Source of the DNA: Alteribacter populi
Lineage (GTDB): Bacteria > Bacillota > Bacilli > Bacillales > Salisediminibacteriaceae
NCBI RefSeq assembly: GCF_002352765.1
Contig: NZ_KZ293963.1
Location: 3,808,559 to 3,872,558 of the forward strand
Reading direction: 5' to 3'
DNA: 64,000 nt
Within the stretch, counting starts at the first letter, position 1. The number at the start of each line of letters is the position of its first letter. The translations under genes were made by a program, and so were the position numbers. Under the pieces are notes generated by a model that was given only the letters and a program-made list of their open reading frames with translations, made no database searches and was not told the DNA's origin. Below, one piece after another: positions 42,340 to 50,435 of this stretch.

Positions 42340-45300
42340 ATGTTTAATGTCATATCTGAAAAAGAAATAGAAGGTTATTGTAGTTCACCAACGGTATTTT
42401 CTCGAGGAAAAAGTTATTTCGAGGAAGGGGCAGTGGAAGAGTTATCTTATGATCGCGAGCTGGGTCATTATCACGCCATTGTTAGTGGTATGGCTGATTA
42501 TCATGTGTTTATTGATTACGATGAAACCTCCGGAGAGTTGGATTTAACAGGAGTTCAATGTGATTGTAAAGCCTTCGATAAGTACCCGGGGCTATGTAAA
42601 CACATTGCCGCTGTCGCTATTACAATAAATAATGACCATCAACCTAAAAGGAAAAGATTCTCTAGTGAAGGAGCGGGTGTGATGCGGTCTAATGATGGGG
42701 CTCTTAGCTTGATTGATTCCTTTCATCAAGTATATGAACGAAAAAAAGAATCTCTGAGTGAAAAAGAAACCTTACACGTGGAGTTTATCCTCTACCTTTC
42801 TACGTCCTGGCACGGATTAACAGGATCTATTGATCTTGAGATGAAAATTGGACCGAAACGTAGGTACGTAGTAAAGGATATTGGAGAATTCCTGGATGCG
42901 ATGGAGTATGGAAGTGCCCATCGTTTTTCAAAGCTGTTTACCTATCATCCTTCTGATTATCTTTTTTCACAAGCGGACATGCGAGTATTTCATATCTTAA
43001 GAAAAATTGTTCAGCTGGAAAAGGATTTTACAACATTCTCTTTCCGGGCAACGCGTACAAAAGATGACAAACGGAAGGTGACAATCCCGAATCCGTTTTT
43101 AATGGAGCTGCTTCAAGTTTTACAACAGTGCACCGTGACCATTGAAAATGACATTGAATTTCATACATACTACAATTCATTTGAAGTTTATGAAAACCCA
43201 GAAAAACTTCCCTTACAGTTCGAATTATCTTATGACCCTCACAATCAGAGCTTATTTACCTTAAAGTGGACCAACTATGACCGAACACTGATGATGGGGA
43301 AAAATTACAATATTTTGTTTTATCGAGGGGCATTTTTTGCATTAACGGATGAGGAGAAGCAAGTTATCCTCACACTGTATTCAAGTTTTGGAGACCAAGC
43401 CCAATCAGTCATTTCTATTCCGAAAGAGCAGATGATGGACTTTTCTTCTGTCGTTCTTCCTCAGTTAATGACAGTAGGAAACGTCGATGTTGATTCAGAG
43501 ATCCGCCAGCTAATAAAAGCAGAACCGCTTGTTGGAAAGCTTTATGTCGATGCAACAGAAGATGCGGCTACGGCTAAGCTGTCCTTCGTATACGGCGATG
43601 CGACGATCTCTCCGTTTGAAAATTCCCCTTCAGAAGGGGAAGAAATTGTCGTCCGTGATATGGAAAAAGAAATGCTGCTTCTTTCTTTTATCGAAAAAAT
43701 TCCGTTTAAATATAACGGAAACGAATTGTTTTTAGATGACTGGGAAGAGGTGCTGCAGTTTTTATTAGTAGACGTTCCTTCGTTATCCGAAGTGATGGAA
43801 GTCTACACAACGTCTCAAGTCAAGCAACTGATTTATTCACCTGCAGAGCAGCCGCGTGTTCATATTGAAGCGAATGAACGGATGAATCTTCTTGACGTTA
43901 CGTTCCAATTTGAAGGTATAGATGAAAGTGAAATTGAAGCAATGATGACCGCGTTAGCTGAAAATAAGAAGTATTACAAATTGTCATCAGGCGCTTATTT
44001 AAACTTACAAGACGACCAGTTTTCAAACGTCAAAGAGCTCATAGAACAAATGCCCACCCCTGCTGACGGTCTTTTTGCACAAGCGCAAGTCCCGTTGCTA
44101 CAGGCCTTCCAATTAGATGAAGCGTCAGGAAATATGGTTAGAAAAGGAAGAAGGTTTCGGGAACTCCTTGAACGTATGTATCATCCTGAAGATGTAGAAG
44201 CCGTAGTACCTGAAGACCTTAATGCGACCATGCGTGAATATCAAAAGGTCGGATTTCGCTGGTTAAAAACGTTGTCCAACTATGGGTTTGGGGGAGTTCT
44301 TGCAGACGATATGGGGCTTGGAAAAACGATTCAAACCATTGCTTTCCTTCTTTCAGAAAAGCAGGAACAAAAAGGTGATCGTGCATTAATCGTTTGTCCA
44401 TCGAGCCTCATTTACAATTGGGAAAGAGAAATACAGCGATTTGCACCCGCATTGTCGACGGCTGTCATCACAGGACATTCAGCTGACCGTGTAGACCTTC
44501 TCGAACAATCTAAAGCAGTGGATGTTGTAATTACCTCTTACCCATTGTTACGACGAGATATGGCATTGTATCAAGGGGACGTGTTCTCAACCTTTATTTT
44601 GGATGAAGCACAGTATATCAAAAATGATTGGACGCAAACTGCGAAAGCGGTCAAATCCATTCGTACAAAGCAAGCATTTGCTCTAAGCGGAACACCGATT
44701 GAAAATTCTTTAGACGAATTATTTTCGATTTTTGAAGTCGTTATGCCTGGACTTTTCCGCGATAAAAAAACGTTTAAAAACTTGAAGGAAAACGAAGTAG
44801 CTAAGCGTGTTCGGCCGTTTGTTTTACGAAGGGTTAAAGAAGATGTCTTATCCGACCTTCCTGATAAAATTGAAAATGTTCAATATACGGAGCTTAACGA
44901 AGAACAAAAAGCCGTTTACCTTGCCCAGCTTCAGCTCCTTCAAAATGAAGTGAAGAATGTAATCAAGGAAGATTCATTTCAAGAAAATCGAATGAAGATT
45001 TTAGCAGGACTAACAAGGTTGCGCCAAATTTGTTGTCACCCGCAGCTCTTTATGGAAAATTATCAAGGGTCTTCTGGAAAGCTTGAGAGACTTCTTGAAT
45101 ATTTGAAGGAAGCTATCCCGTCTGGAAAAAGGGTGGTGATTTTCTCACAATTCACCAAAATGCTCGGGATGATTCGAGAGGAACTTGAAAAACTCGGCTG
45201 GGAATACCATTACCTTGACGGGAAAACACCTTCTAATAGGCGTTTGGCGATGACAGAAGAGTATAATGAAGGCGGAAAACCTTTATTTCTCATCTCGTTA

Positions 45301-45585
45301 AAAGCGGGAGGAACTGGGTTAAACCTTACCGGCGGCGATACGGTTATTCTGTTTGATTCATGGTGGAACCCAGCAGTCGAGGAACAAGCAGCCGACCGCG
45401 TGCACCGCTTTGGTCAAAAGAAGGTCGTCCAAGTTCTTAAGCTTGTCACTGCCGGAACGATCGAAGAAAAAATTCATCAGCTCCAAGACCAAAAACGCGA
45501 GCTCATGGATAAAGTCATCCAAACCGGAGAAACCTCCATCACATCTTTAAATAAAGACGACATTCAAGAATTGTTACAAGTGTAA
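42340..45585 (+). CDS. SNF2-family DEAD/DEAH helicase with N-terminal SWIM zinc finger
   Basis: A 1081-residue Swi2/Snf2 ATPase. The SWIM motif CxCx9CxH is C74, C76, C86, H88. The middle carries the bacterial SNF2-associated region; the C-terminal half holds the motor: DDMGLGKTIQT (about 655), VCPSSLIYNWEREI, LDEAQYIKN, ALSGTPIENSLDEL, and helicase-C motifs SLKAGGTGLNLTGGDTVILFDSWWNPAVEEQAADRVHR-type sequence near the end. B. subtilis YwqA is the likely relative. Probably remodels nucleoprotein complexes; exact role unknown. Start follows AGGGGG. Confidence 0.88.
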   Translation: MFNVISEKEIEGYCSSPTVFSRGKSYFEEGAVEELSYDRELGHYHAIVSGMADYHVFIDYDETSGELDLTGVQCDCKAFDKYPGLCKHIAAVAITINNDHQPKRKRFSSEGAGVMRSNDGALSLIDSFHQVYERKKESLSEKETLHVEFILYLSTSWHGLTGSIDLEMKIGPKRRYVVKDIGEFLDAMEYGSAHRFSKLFTYHPSDYLFSQADMRVFHILRKIVQLEKDFTTFSFRATRTKDDKRKVTIPNPFLMELLQVLQQCTVTIENDIEFHTYYNSFEVYENPEKLPLQFELSYDPHNQSLFTLKWTNYDRTLMMGKNYNILFYRGAFFALTDEEKQVILTLYSSFGDQAQSVISIPKEQMMDFSSVVLPQLMTVGNVDVDSEIRQLIKAEPLVGKLYVDATEDAATAKLSFVYGDATISPFENSPSEGEEIVVRDMEKEMLLLSFIEKIPFKYNGNELFLDDWEEVLQFLLVDVPSLSEVMEVYTTSQVKQLIYSPAEQPRVHIEANERMNLLDVTFQFEGIDESEIEAMMTALAENKKYYKLSSGAYLNLQDDQFSNVKELIEQMPTPADGLFAQAQVPLLQAFQLDEASGNMVRKGRRFRELLERMYHPEDVEAVVPEDLNATMREYQKVGFRWLKTLSNYGFGGVLADDMGLGKTIQTIAFLLSEKQEQKGDRALIVCPSSLIYNWEREIQRFAPALSTAVITGHSADRVDLLEQSKAVDVVITSYPLLRRDMALYQGDVFSTFILDEAQYIKNDWTQTAKAVKSIRTKQAFALSGTPIENSLDELFSIFEVVMPGLFRDKKTFKNLKENEVAKRVRPFVLRRVKEDVLSDLPDKIENVQYTELNEEQKAVYLAQLQLLQNEVKNVIKEDSFQENRMKILAGLTRLRQICCHPQLFMENYQGSSGKLERLLEYLKEAIPSGKRVVIFSQFTKMLGMIREELEKLGWEYHYLDGKTPSNRRLAMTEEYNEGGKPLFLISLKAGGTGLNLTGGDTVILFDSWWNPAVEEQAADRVHRFGQKKVVQVLKLVTAGTIEEKIHQLQDQKRELMDKVIQTGETSITSLNKDDIQELLQV

Positions 45586-45594
45586 AGAAGTACA

Positions 45595-45623
45595 TCAAAA
45601 AGGTCAGTATTTGACCTTTTTGA
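45595..45623 (+). terminator. Terminator of the SNF2 gene
   Basis: TCAAAAAGGTCA / TGACCTTTTTGA perfect 12-bp stem, 9 bp after the stop. Confidence 0.75.
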
Positions 45624-45629
45624 AATGAA

Positions 45630-45802
45630 TTTATAAGAGGACAGCTACCTTCACGCCGCTGTTTTTAATAGGCTCTTTTCTAACGATTGTTGTTATTTGT
45701 TTTTAGAACGTTAGGCAAGCGCATGCTTGCCTAACGCTCTAAAAGCAACAAACTTTACGAAAACAGCCCCTTTAATATAAGACCGCTATGCGGTTTTTCT
45801 TA
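45630..45802. repeat. Mosaic dispersed repeat, copy 1
   Basis: Contains GGACAGCTACCTTCACGCCGCT, an inner palindrome around GGCAAGCGCATGCTTGCC, and ends with the mini-hairpin AGACCGCTATGCGG then TTTTTCTTA. The first and last blocks recur at 49690-49797. Confidence 0.6.
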
Positions 45803-45835
45803 TGTATCTCTATAATTTCATTTAAAGTACGTGTC

Positions 45836-47233
45836 TTAAAACAACTTTCCATGTCTGTATAAGAGGTTTGTGAGTCGCTCTAGTGCTAGATAGAAGCAAC
45901 GGTAGCGCATTGTTGCAGAGTCAGTGTAAAAATATTCATCATATACGCGCTGCAACGTTTCAATCATTTGCGCTGACATTTCATCGATTACTTTTTCTTC
46001 CCCATAATGCTCAGTAATTCTGCTTTGCTTCCATTCTAAATAAGACACAATCACACCACCCGCGTTGACTAAGATATCTGGAATTACGATTTTCCCTATA
46101 CTTTCAAAATAGTCATCGGCGTCTTGAGTTAAAGGTGCGTTCGCTCCTTCAACGAAAACCTTTGCTTTTACCTCTTTCATATTTTGTTTATGAATTTGAT
46201 CCTCGACAGCAGCGAGGACCATGACATCTGTTTCTACTGTCAAAATGTCTTCTGCCTTCAGAATTACTGCATCAATGTGAGTTTCATCTAACTCTCCTTG
46301 AGTGAAAGGGAGTCGCGCATGGGTTCTGGCAAAAGCATTAAGTACATCAATATCGAGTCCATCTTTATTATAAAGTGTCACATCTCGGTCTGAAACAGCC
46401 ACTACATGATGAGTGATGCTTTCATATTGAATAGCCTCTGTAGCAACTACGCTTCCGACATTTCCGAACCCTTGGATGGCGACATCAATATGACCTTTTT
46501 CTTCACGAGTTTGCAAAAGCTTTTGCAACGTTTTCCACTGTAAATTACGCTTTACTTCCCCACGATCCGCCGATGTATGAAACCAGTCCTGTATTAACCA
46601 GCGGTAGCTTAAAAAAGTTCCCTTTCCGGTTGCTTCACGTCTTCCTCTAGCCCCGCCATTTTCTACGCTTTTTCCAGTAAATGAACCAAGGTAGGATTCA
46701 CCTGGGTGAATCGTTTTATATTCGCCTACCATCCAATCAATCACACGTTCATTTGTCCCTAAGTCGGGGGCAGGAATATCGTGATTTGGGCCAATATCGG
46801 GTTTAAATCTCTGTACGTATTTTTTGCTGATCAAGTTAAGCTCCTGATCAGAAAAATTCTTCGGGTTTATATGGACGCCTCCTTTAGCCCCGCCAAACGG
46901 GAGACGATGAAGCGCATTTTTGATTGTCATAAGTATCGCGAGGTTTTCAACTTCTGCTTCAGTGACGTTTTCATTAAATCGAATCCCGCCCTTATAAAAA
47001 CCGCTAATGTCGTTATGTTGTACACGGTATGCTGGAATTCGCACAATGCCATGCTTTTCTCGTGAAACGCGTATGTAACTCTTAATAATTTTGTCTGTTG
47101 TTTTTAAGATTTCCTTTGCTGATGAGCATACTTCTTTACGGTTCTGATCGTTTTTGATCCCGAGAAATCCCTTTTCCTCAGACAGTTCGTCCATTACATT
47201 CTCGATTAAGACTTGAGTTTCTTCTCGCTTCAT
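45836..47233 (-). CDS. Glu/Leu/Phe/Val dehydrogenase (glutamate dehydrogenase type, enlarged)
   Basis: A 465-residue dehydrogenase. The active-site block LPFGGAKGGVHINP holds the substrate lysines (K117 region), GPNHDIPAPDLGTN and GGARGRREATGKG follow, and the Rossmann motif is GFGNVGS; C-terminal VEGANAPLTQDAD and DILVNAGGVIVSYLEW fit glutamate dehydrogenases. It oxidises glutamate (or a related amino acid) to the 2-oxo acid. It is about 40 residues longer than GudB/RocG, mainly from extra sequence around 215-250 (FHTSADRGEVKRNLQWKTLQ). AAGGAGG precedes the ATG. Confidence 0.85.
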   Translation of the reverse strand: MKREETQVLIENVMDELSEEKGFLGIKNDQNRKEVCSSAKEILKTTDKIIKSYIRVSREKHGIVRIPAYRVQHNDISGFYKGGIRFNENVTEAEVENLAILMTIKNALHRLPFGGAKGGVHINPKNFSDQELNLISKKYVQRFKPDIGPNHDIPAPDLGTNERVIDWMVGEYKTIHPGESYLGSFTGKSVENGGARGRREATGKGTFLSYRWLIQDWFHTSADRGEVKRNLQWKTLQKLLQTREEKGHIDVAIQGFGNVGSVVATEAIQYESITHHVVAVSDRDVTLYNKDGLDIDVLNAFARTHARLPFTQGELDETHIDAVILKAEDILTVETDVMVLAAVEDQIHKQNMKEVKAKVFVEGANAPLTQDADDYFESIGKIVIPDILVNAGGVIVSYLEWKQSRITEHYGEEKVIDEMSAQMIETLQRVYDEYFYTDSATMRYRCFYLALERLTNLLYRHGKLF

Positions 47234-47318
47234 TTAAAATCCTCCTTATGTATTCCTTCTAAATACTCACTTTCCCGAAAAGGAACACTCAAAACGATAC
47301 TAACATATTTTAGAATTC

Positions 47319-47345
47319 ACACTCTAGCGTTGGGTTCATACCTTA
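47319..47345 (+). promoter_or_regulatory. Candidate sigma-K promoter of the spore gene pair
   Basis: AC (47319-47320), 16 nt, then CATACCTTA (47337-47345), matching the sigma-K pattern AC-N16/17-CATANNNTA. It is 36 bp upstream of the first GerP-like gene. Confidence 0.6.
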
Positions 47346-47381
47346 TAAAAGAGAATATTCATGCGATAAGGTTGTGACTAC

Positions 47382-47627
47382 ATGCCTGTATCCGTTATCT
47401 TCAACCAAATTAACGTAAACTCAGTTGGACCGAATTCATCCATTGCGAGTGGTCAGAATAACCAAGTAGACTGGGCCTTGGAAGGGAAGGTTTTATTAGC
47501 GGGGGGAATTCAGGTAGGAGCTGTATTTAATACTAATGTAGTAAATACAATTATCGATCCAGATGGAATTGATATGCCATTTAATCAGCCAGAAATTGTG
47601 AACCCAATCCCGAATATTCAATTTTAG
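47382..47627 (+). CDS. GerPA/GerPF-family spore germination protein
   Basis: An 81-residue protein with the short GerPA/GerPF layout: beta strand VIFNQINVNSVGPNSSIASG, then WALEGKVLLAGGIQVGAVFNT, then VVNTIIDPDGIDMPFNQP. GerP proteins sit in the spore coat and help germinants reach inner receptors. A sigma-K-like promoter upstream fits mother-cell expression late in sporulation. The next homologous gene follows after 8 bp, with its ribosome site overlapping this stop codon. Confidence 0.75.
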   Translation: MPVSVIFNQINVNSVGPNSSIASGQNNQVDWALEGKVLLAGGIQVGAVFNTNVVNTIIDPDGIDMPFNQPEIVNPIPNIQF

Positions 47628-47635
47628 GAGGACTT

Positions 47636-47932
47636 ATGAACGATAAAACACCTAAAAATATTATGTTTGACTCGATTAACGTTCAATCTATTTCTGCTTG
47701 CTCGGGAATTTTTATTGGGGAAAATGTTCAATATGAGTGGGAGACCCAAGGAAAGGTTAACTCTGGCGCCGGGTCGATGACAGGTGACTACAACATTATG
47801 GTCCGTGTGTTTAACGTCGTTTACGATAATGACTGGATTGACTTTCCTAAATTCGGAAATGGGAACGGAAATGGAAACAATGAGGAGAACGGAGAGAATA
47901 GTTCTCCAGCATCACCTCCTTATTTTTGTTGA
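47636..47932 (+). CDS. GerPA/GerPF-like spore protein with Asn/Gly-rich tail
   Basis: A 98-residue paralogue of the preceding gene: NIMFDSINVQSISACSGIFIGENVQYEW, GKVNSGAGSMTGDYNI. The C-terminus is low complexity (GNGNGNGNNEENGENS) and ends in Cys, unlike canonical GerP proteins. TAGGAGG overlaps the previous stop, so the two are co-translated. Its last 13 bp overlap the end of the convergent minus-strand gene. Confidence 0.7.
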   Translation: MNDKTPKNIMFDSINVQSISACSGIFIGENVQYEWETQGKVNSGAGSMTGDYNIMVRVFNVVYDNDWIDFPKFGNGNGNGNNEENGENSSPASPPYFC

Positions 47933-48249
47933 TGATGAATAGAAACCGATTGCTCCTCATCCTCCTGGTTTTTTTGTAGTTGATACTCAAGCAACTCTTT
48001 TACAACTTGAGGTAACTCCTCTGCTTGTGAACCTTGGTTGAATAAATCAATGACATCTGGATCGGATAAAATAGACCGGAGTCCTTCCAGTGAATTATGG
48101 TCACCGCTAATCGATCCGAACCCTTGATTGTGTTTTTTGTGGTTTTGAAAATTGGTAGGATAATTGTTTCCCATATTCATGCAGGATGCACCTTCAATAG
48201 TCCCGATTCGAATATTACCAATAAAAAAGTTCGGTGAAAGAAACGTCAT
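47920..48249 (-). CDS. GerP-like spore protein with extended C-terminus
   Basis: A 109-residue protein beginning MTFLSPNFFIGNIRIGTIEG, then FQNHKKHNQGFGSISGDHNSL, which matches the strand-turn pattern of the GerPA/GerPF neighbours; a helical acidic tail (ELPQVVKELLEYQLQKNQ) is extra. ATG 48249 follows GAGGTGA and lies 10 bp after the stop of the upstream minus-strand gene, forming a two-gene unit convergent with 47382-47932. Confidence 0.6.
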   Translation of the reverse strand: MTFLSPNFFIGNIRIGTIEGASCMNMGNNYPTNFQNHKKHNQGFGSISGDHNSLEGLRSILSDPDVIDLFNQGSQAEELPQVVKELLEYQLQKNQEDEEQSVSIHHQQK

Positions 48250-48259
48250 TGAATCACCT

Positions 48260-48475
48260 CTATTTTTCATCTTTACCAACAAAATCGCAGGTATCTTGGT
48301 CCATCACTAAGTGCCGGTTGTTTACAGTCACAGTTACATCGCCAGTGGAAGCGCCCATACCCTCATTTACTTTTCGGGTATTCTTAAAACCGATCTGAAT
48401 ATTATCCCCTGTAAAAACTCCAGAAGAATTAACCACATTTTTGATTGATAAGTTGTCAAATTCAATACGAACCAA
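48260..48475 (-). CDS. GerPA/GerPF-like spore protein
   Basis: A 71-residue protein (VRIEFDNLSIKNVVNSSGVF, TGDNIQIGFKNTRKVNEGMG, ASTGDVTVTVNNRHLVMDQD) with the typical GerPA/GerPF pattern. The TTG at 48475 is chosen: GAGGAGG lies 11 bases upstream and the protein then starts like its paralogues; a longer frame from 48520 would include the ribosome site. First gene of the minus-strand pair. Confidence 0.62.
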   Translation of the reverse strand: MVRIEFDNLSIKNVVNSSGVFTGDNIQIGFKNTRKVNEGMGASTGDVTVTVNNRHLVMDQDTCDFVGKDEK

Positions 48476-48490
48476 ACGAACTCGAACCTC

Positions 48491-48516
48491 CTCTCTAAGT
48501 ACACGTACTTTTAGAG
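48491..48516. promoter_or_regulatory. Palindrome between divergent spore genes
   Basis: TCTCTAAGTAC-AC-GTACTTTTAGAGA: arms pair except for two extra T. It lies midway between the divergent starts at 48475 and 48551. Confidence 0.45.
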
Positions 48517-48550
48517 ACAATTGATTGCTAATAATAGGAGTGTCTACACC

Positions 48551-49084
48551 ATGTTATTTGACATTTGGAAAGTGTTTAATCCTTTGCAGGGTGGAGGGTT
48601 CAACCCATTTCAGCAAAGTGATAAAAATGGCTTCGACCCGTCGAACGTCTTAGGTAAAAGCGGCCTTGGCCTCCCATTTGACCCGAAAATGCTAGGAAAT
48701 AGTGAATGGGTTAATGACTATGTTCAAAACATCATAAAGGAGTCGATGCCAAATCAAATGGCGCCACATCAGGCTGATCAAGACTCCTCTAATCCAGTTG
48801 AAGATTCAAAAACGATAAAATACGACTTGTTTGAAATGCACGACTATATTATAGTGAGAATTTATTTAACGGAAGATGTGAATGAGGAAAGTATCTCGAT
48901 TTCTCTTGGTCATAGCCGAATTATAATGAAAGGACATCCTCAGCAAGATCCGTTTATTGTTTCATTGCCTGAGCACCCGAGCGATAAAAGATTCGGTGCT
49001 ACGTGTAAAGATGGGGTCATTGAAATGAGACTTCGAAAACGGAAAAATGAGCCAGTGAAGCCGATCACGATTCGTTTTGATTAA
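48551..49084 (+). CDS. Hsp20/alpha-crystallin-like spore protein (CotM type)
   Basis: A 177-residue protein: a Gly/Asn/Pro-rich N-terminus (WKVFNPLQGGGFNPFQQSD), then an alpha-crystallin-like domain from about 85 (KYDLFEMHDYIIVRIYLTEDV, SISLGHSRIIMKGH, GATCKDGVIEMRLRKR). The C-terminal GV-I-E-M-R-L block is the Hsp20 signature. Location among GerP-like genes suggests a coat protein like CotM or CotP. ATG 48551 follows TAGGAG by 10 bases. Confidence 0.68.
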   Translation: MLFDIWKVFNPLQGGGFNPFQQSDKNGFDPSNVLGKSGLGLPFDPKMLGNSEWVNDYVQNIIKESMPNQMAPHQADQDSSNPVEDSKTIKYDLFEMHDYIIVRIYLTEDVNEESISISLGHSRIIMKGHPQQDPFIVSLPEHPSDKRFGATCKDGVIEMRLRKRKNEPVKPITIRFD

Positions 49085-49090
49085 CCTTGC

Positions 49091-49555
49091 TTATTCAGGA
49101 TTGAAAGATATATCTACGTGCTTTTCTTGATGGATTTTTGGTATTTTTAATACTAAAAGTCCATTTTTATAGTTAGCAGTGATGTGTTCCGGTGAAAACG
49201 AAAAGGGCACGGGTATAGTTCGCTTAAATTTTCCATAAAACCGCTCGCTAATTTTGAGTTCTTCTTTAGGGAGCGGATAAGGATATGGAATATGACCTGC
49301 GAGGATTAGCTGATTTCCAGATACATTAACTTGCACATGATTTTGAGATTCAAGCCCAGCTAATTCAACAACGACAACACCTTCTGACGTTGTTTCAAAA
49401 AAATCAATAGTAGGTCCTCTTTTGGGTACAACTTTCATAATATCTGCCCAAAAGTCTTCTCCGAGCACACCTTCTACTTTTTCCTGCATATCTTCCCAAT
49501 CCGCTTGATTGCCGTTTTTCATGACCTTTTTCATAAAAGGATCCTGATTGTTCAC
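49091..49555 (-). CDS. Hsp20/alpha-crystallin family protein (CotP/YocM type)
   Basis: A 154-residue small heat-shock-like protein. The alpha-crystallin domain spans about 58-152: PTIDFFETTSEGVVVVELAG, VQVNVSGNQLILAGHIP, then FYGKFKRTIPVPFSFSPEHI and the signature NGLLVLKIPK. The N-terminus is acidic (WEDMQEKVEGVLGEDFW). GTG 49555 is preferred for spacing to GGGGGGA; the neighbouring GTG and a longer frame from 49633 are alternatives. Tail-to-tail with the other Hsp20 gene, 6 bp apart. A spore-coat role is inferred from position. Confidence 0.75.
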   Translation of the reverse strand: MNNQDPFMKKVMKNGNQADWEDMQEKVEGVLGEDFWADIMKVVPKRGPTIDFFETTSEGVVVVELAGLESQNHVQVNVSGNQLILAGHIPYPYPLPKEELKISERFYGKFKRTIPVPFSFSPEHITANYKNGLLVLKIPKIHQEKHVDISFNPE

Positions 49556-49679
49556 CACTATCCCCCCGTTCTCCTCCTTACAAATTCTATGCAGTTTCTC
49601 CTCCTCATAGAAGATCAGTATTCTCTCAAGCAATGGACATACTTTTAATCATACTGTCGTATTTTTTTAAAGATAAGCG

Positions 49680-49797
49680 AATTTATAGAGCGGATAGCTA
49701 CCTTCACGCCGCTCGTCTCAAGGGTAATGCTTTAAAACATGCGGCGGAAGCTAACGCTGTTTTTAATAAAAGACCGCTATGCGGTTTTTCTTAACTA
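49680..49797. repeat. Mosaic dispersed repeat, copy 2
   Basis: GGATAGCTACCTTCACGCCGCT followed later by GCTAACGCTGTTTTTAATAA and AGACCGCTATGCGG then TTTTTCTTA, the same terminal blocks as copy 1 at 45630-45802. Confidence 0.6.
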
Positions 49798-49822
49798 ATA
49801 GATGGGACGGAGGTCGCTACAA

Positions 49823-50149
49823 ATGGATGAAAAAAATGAAATGAAGCAGAAAATCCGTTCGCTGGAACTTCAAGTGGCGCAACTACTTTCAAGTTTAAAC
49901 ACTACTGAGAGAGATGTTCACATTGAAATTCATCAATTAACGGTAGAAGATTTCAGTTTAGAAGACTTATCTTTTCGACTAGATACTTTGGATATTAAAG
50001 ATTTGAGCGGGACGCTAAACTTAGGAAATAACTTTGCAGGAGGCGTGCAAAGAAATAAAAAACATGCATCTGTATCTAAGACCGATGATAAAACTGTTGT
50101 ATTAATCAATGGAAAAAAGATACCTTTTCAGTGGCATAACGTAGATTAA
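49823..50149 (+). CDS. GerPC-like spore protein (short)
   Basis: A 108-residue protein: N-terminal coiled coil (EMKQKIRSLELQVAQLLSSL, about 5-24), then HIEIHQLTVEDFSLEDLSFRLDTLDIKDLSGTLNLG. The last segment follows the GerPC pattern in which a paired-strand F-x-x-L-x-I-x-x-L-x-G-T-L-N-x-G occurs. It is about half the length of GerPC, so it is related rather than orthologous. CGGAGG precedes the ATG at 49823. Confidence 0.6.
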   Translation: MDEKNEMKQKIRSLELQVAQLLSSLNTTERDVHIEIHQLTVEDFSLEDLSFRLDTLDIKDLSGTLNLGNNFAGGVQRNKKHASVSKTDDKTVVLINGKKIPFQWHNVD

Positions 50150-50349
50150 ATGAAAAAAAGTTCCTAGAGGAGTAAGAAATTCCTCGAAATTTGTCTTATG
50201 TACTTGGAAAACTACAATTTTTTCTGATGGTTAACTCTCGAAAGAGTAAACTCTGTAATCTGAGGAGAAATGGCCCTGTTTCCGTTTTTCTTTTTTTATG
50301 CTGGCGTGGTTTAATGATAAAGTCTCTTCAAAATTCGAACTTTTGCAGG

Positions 50350-50432
50350 AAATAGAGTGCGAAGTTGGAAGAAGAGCCCGACCTCGGTAGAAAAAGTCCG
50401 TACTCGAGAGAAAAACGCCGAACTCGAACAAT
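50350..50432. repeat. Degenerate tandem repeat, period about 20 bp (CGAACTCG family)
   Basis: CGAAGTTGGAAGAAGAGCC, CGACCTCGGTAGAAAAAGTC, CGTACTCGAGAGAAAAACGC and CGAACTCGAAC follow each other, in the leader of the BCCT gene. Confidence 0.55.
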
Positions 50433-50435
50433 TCT

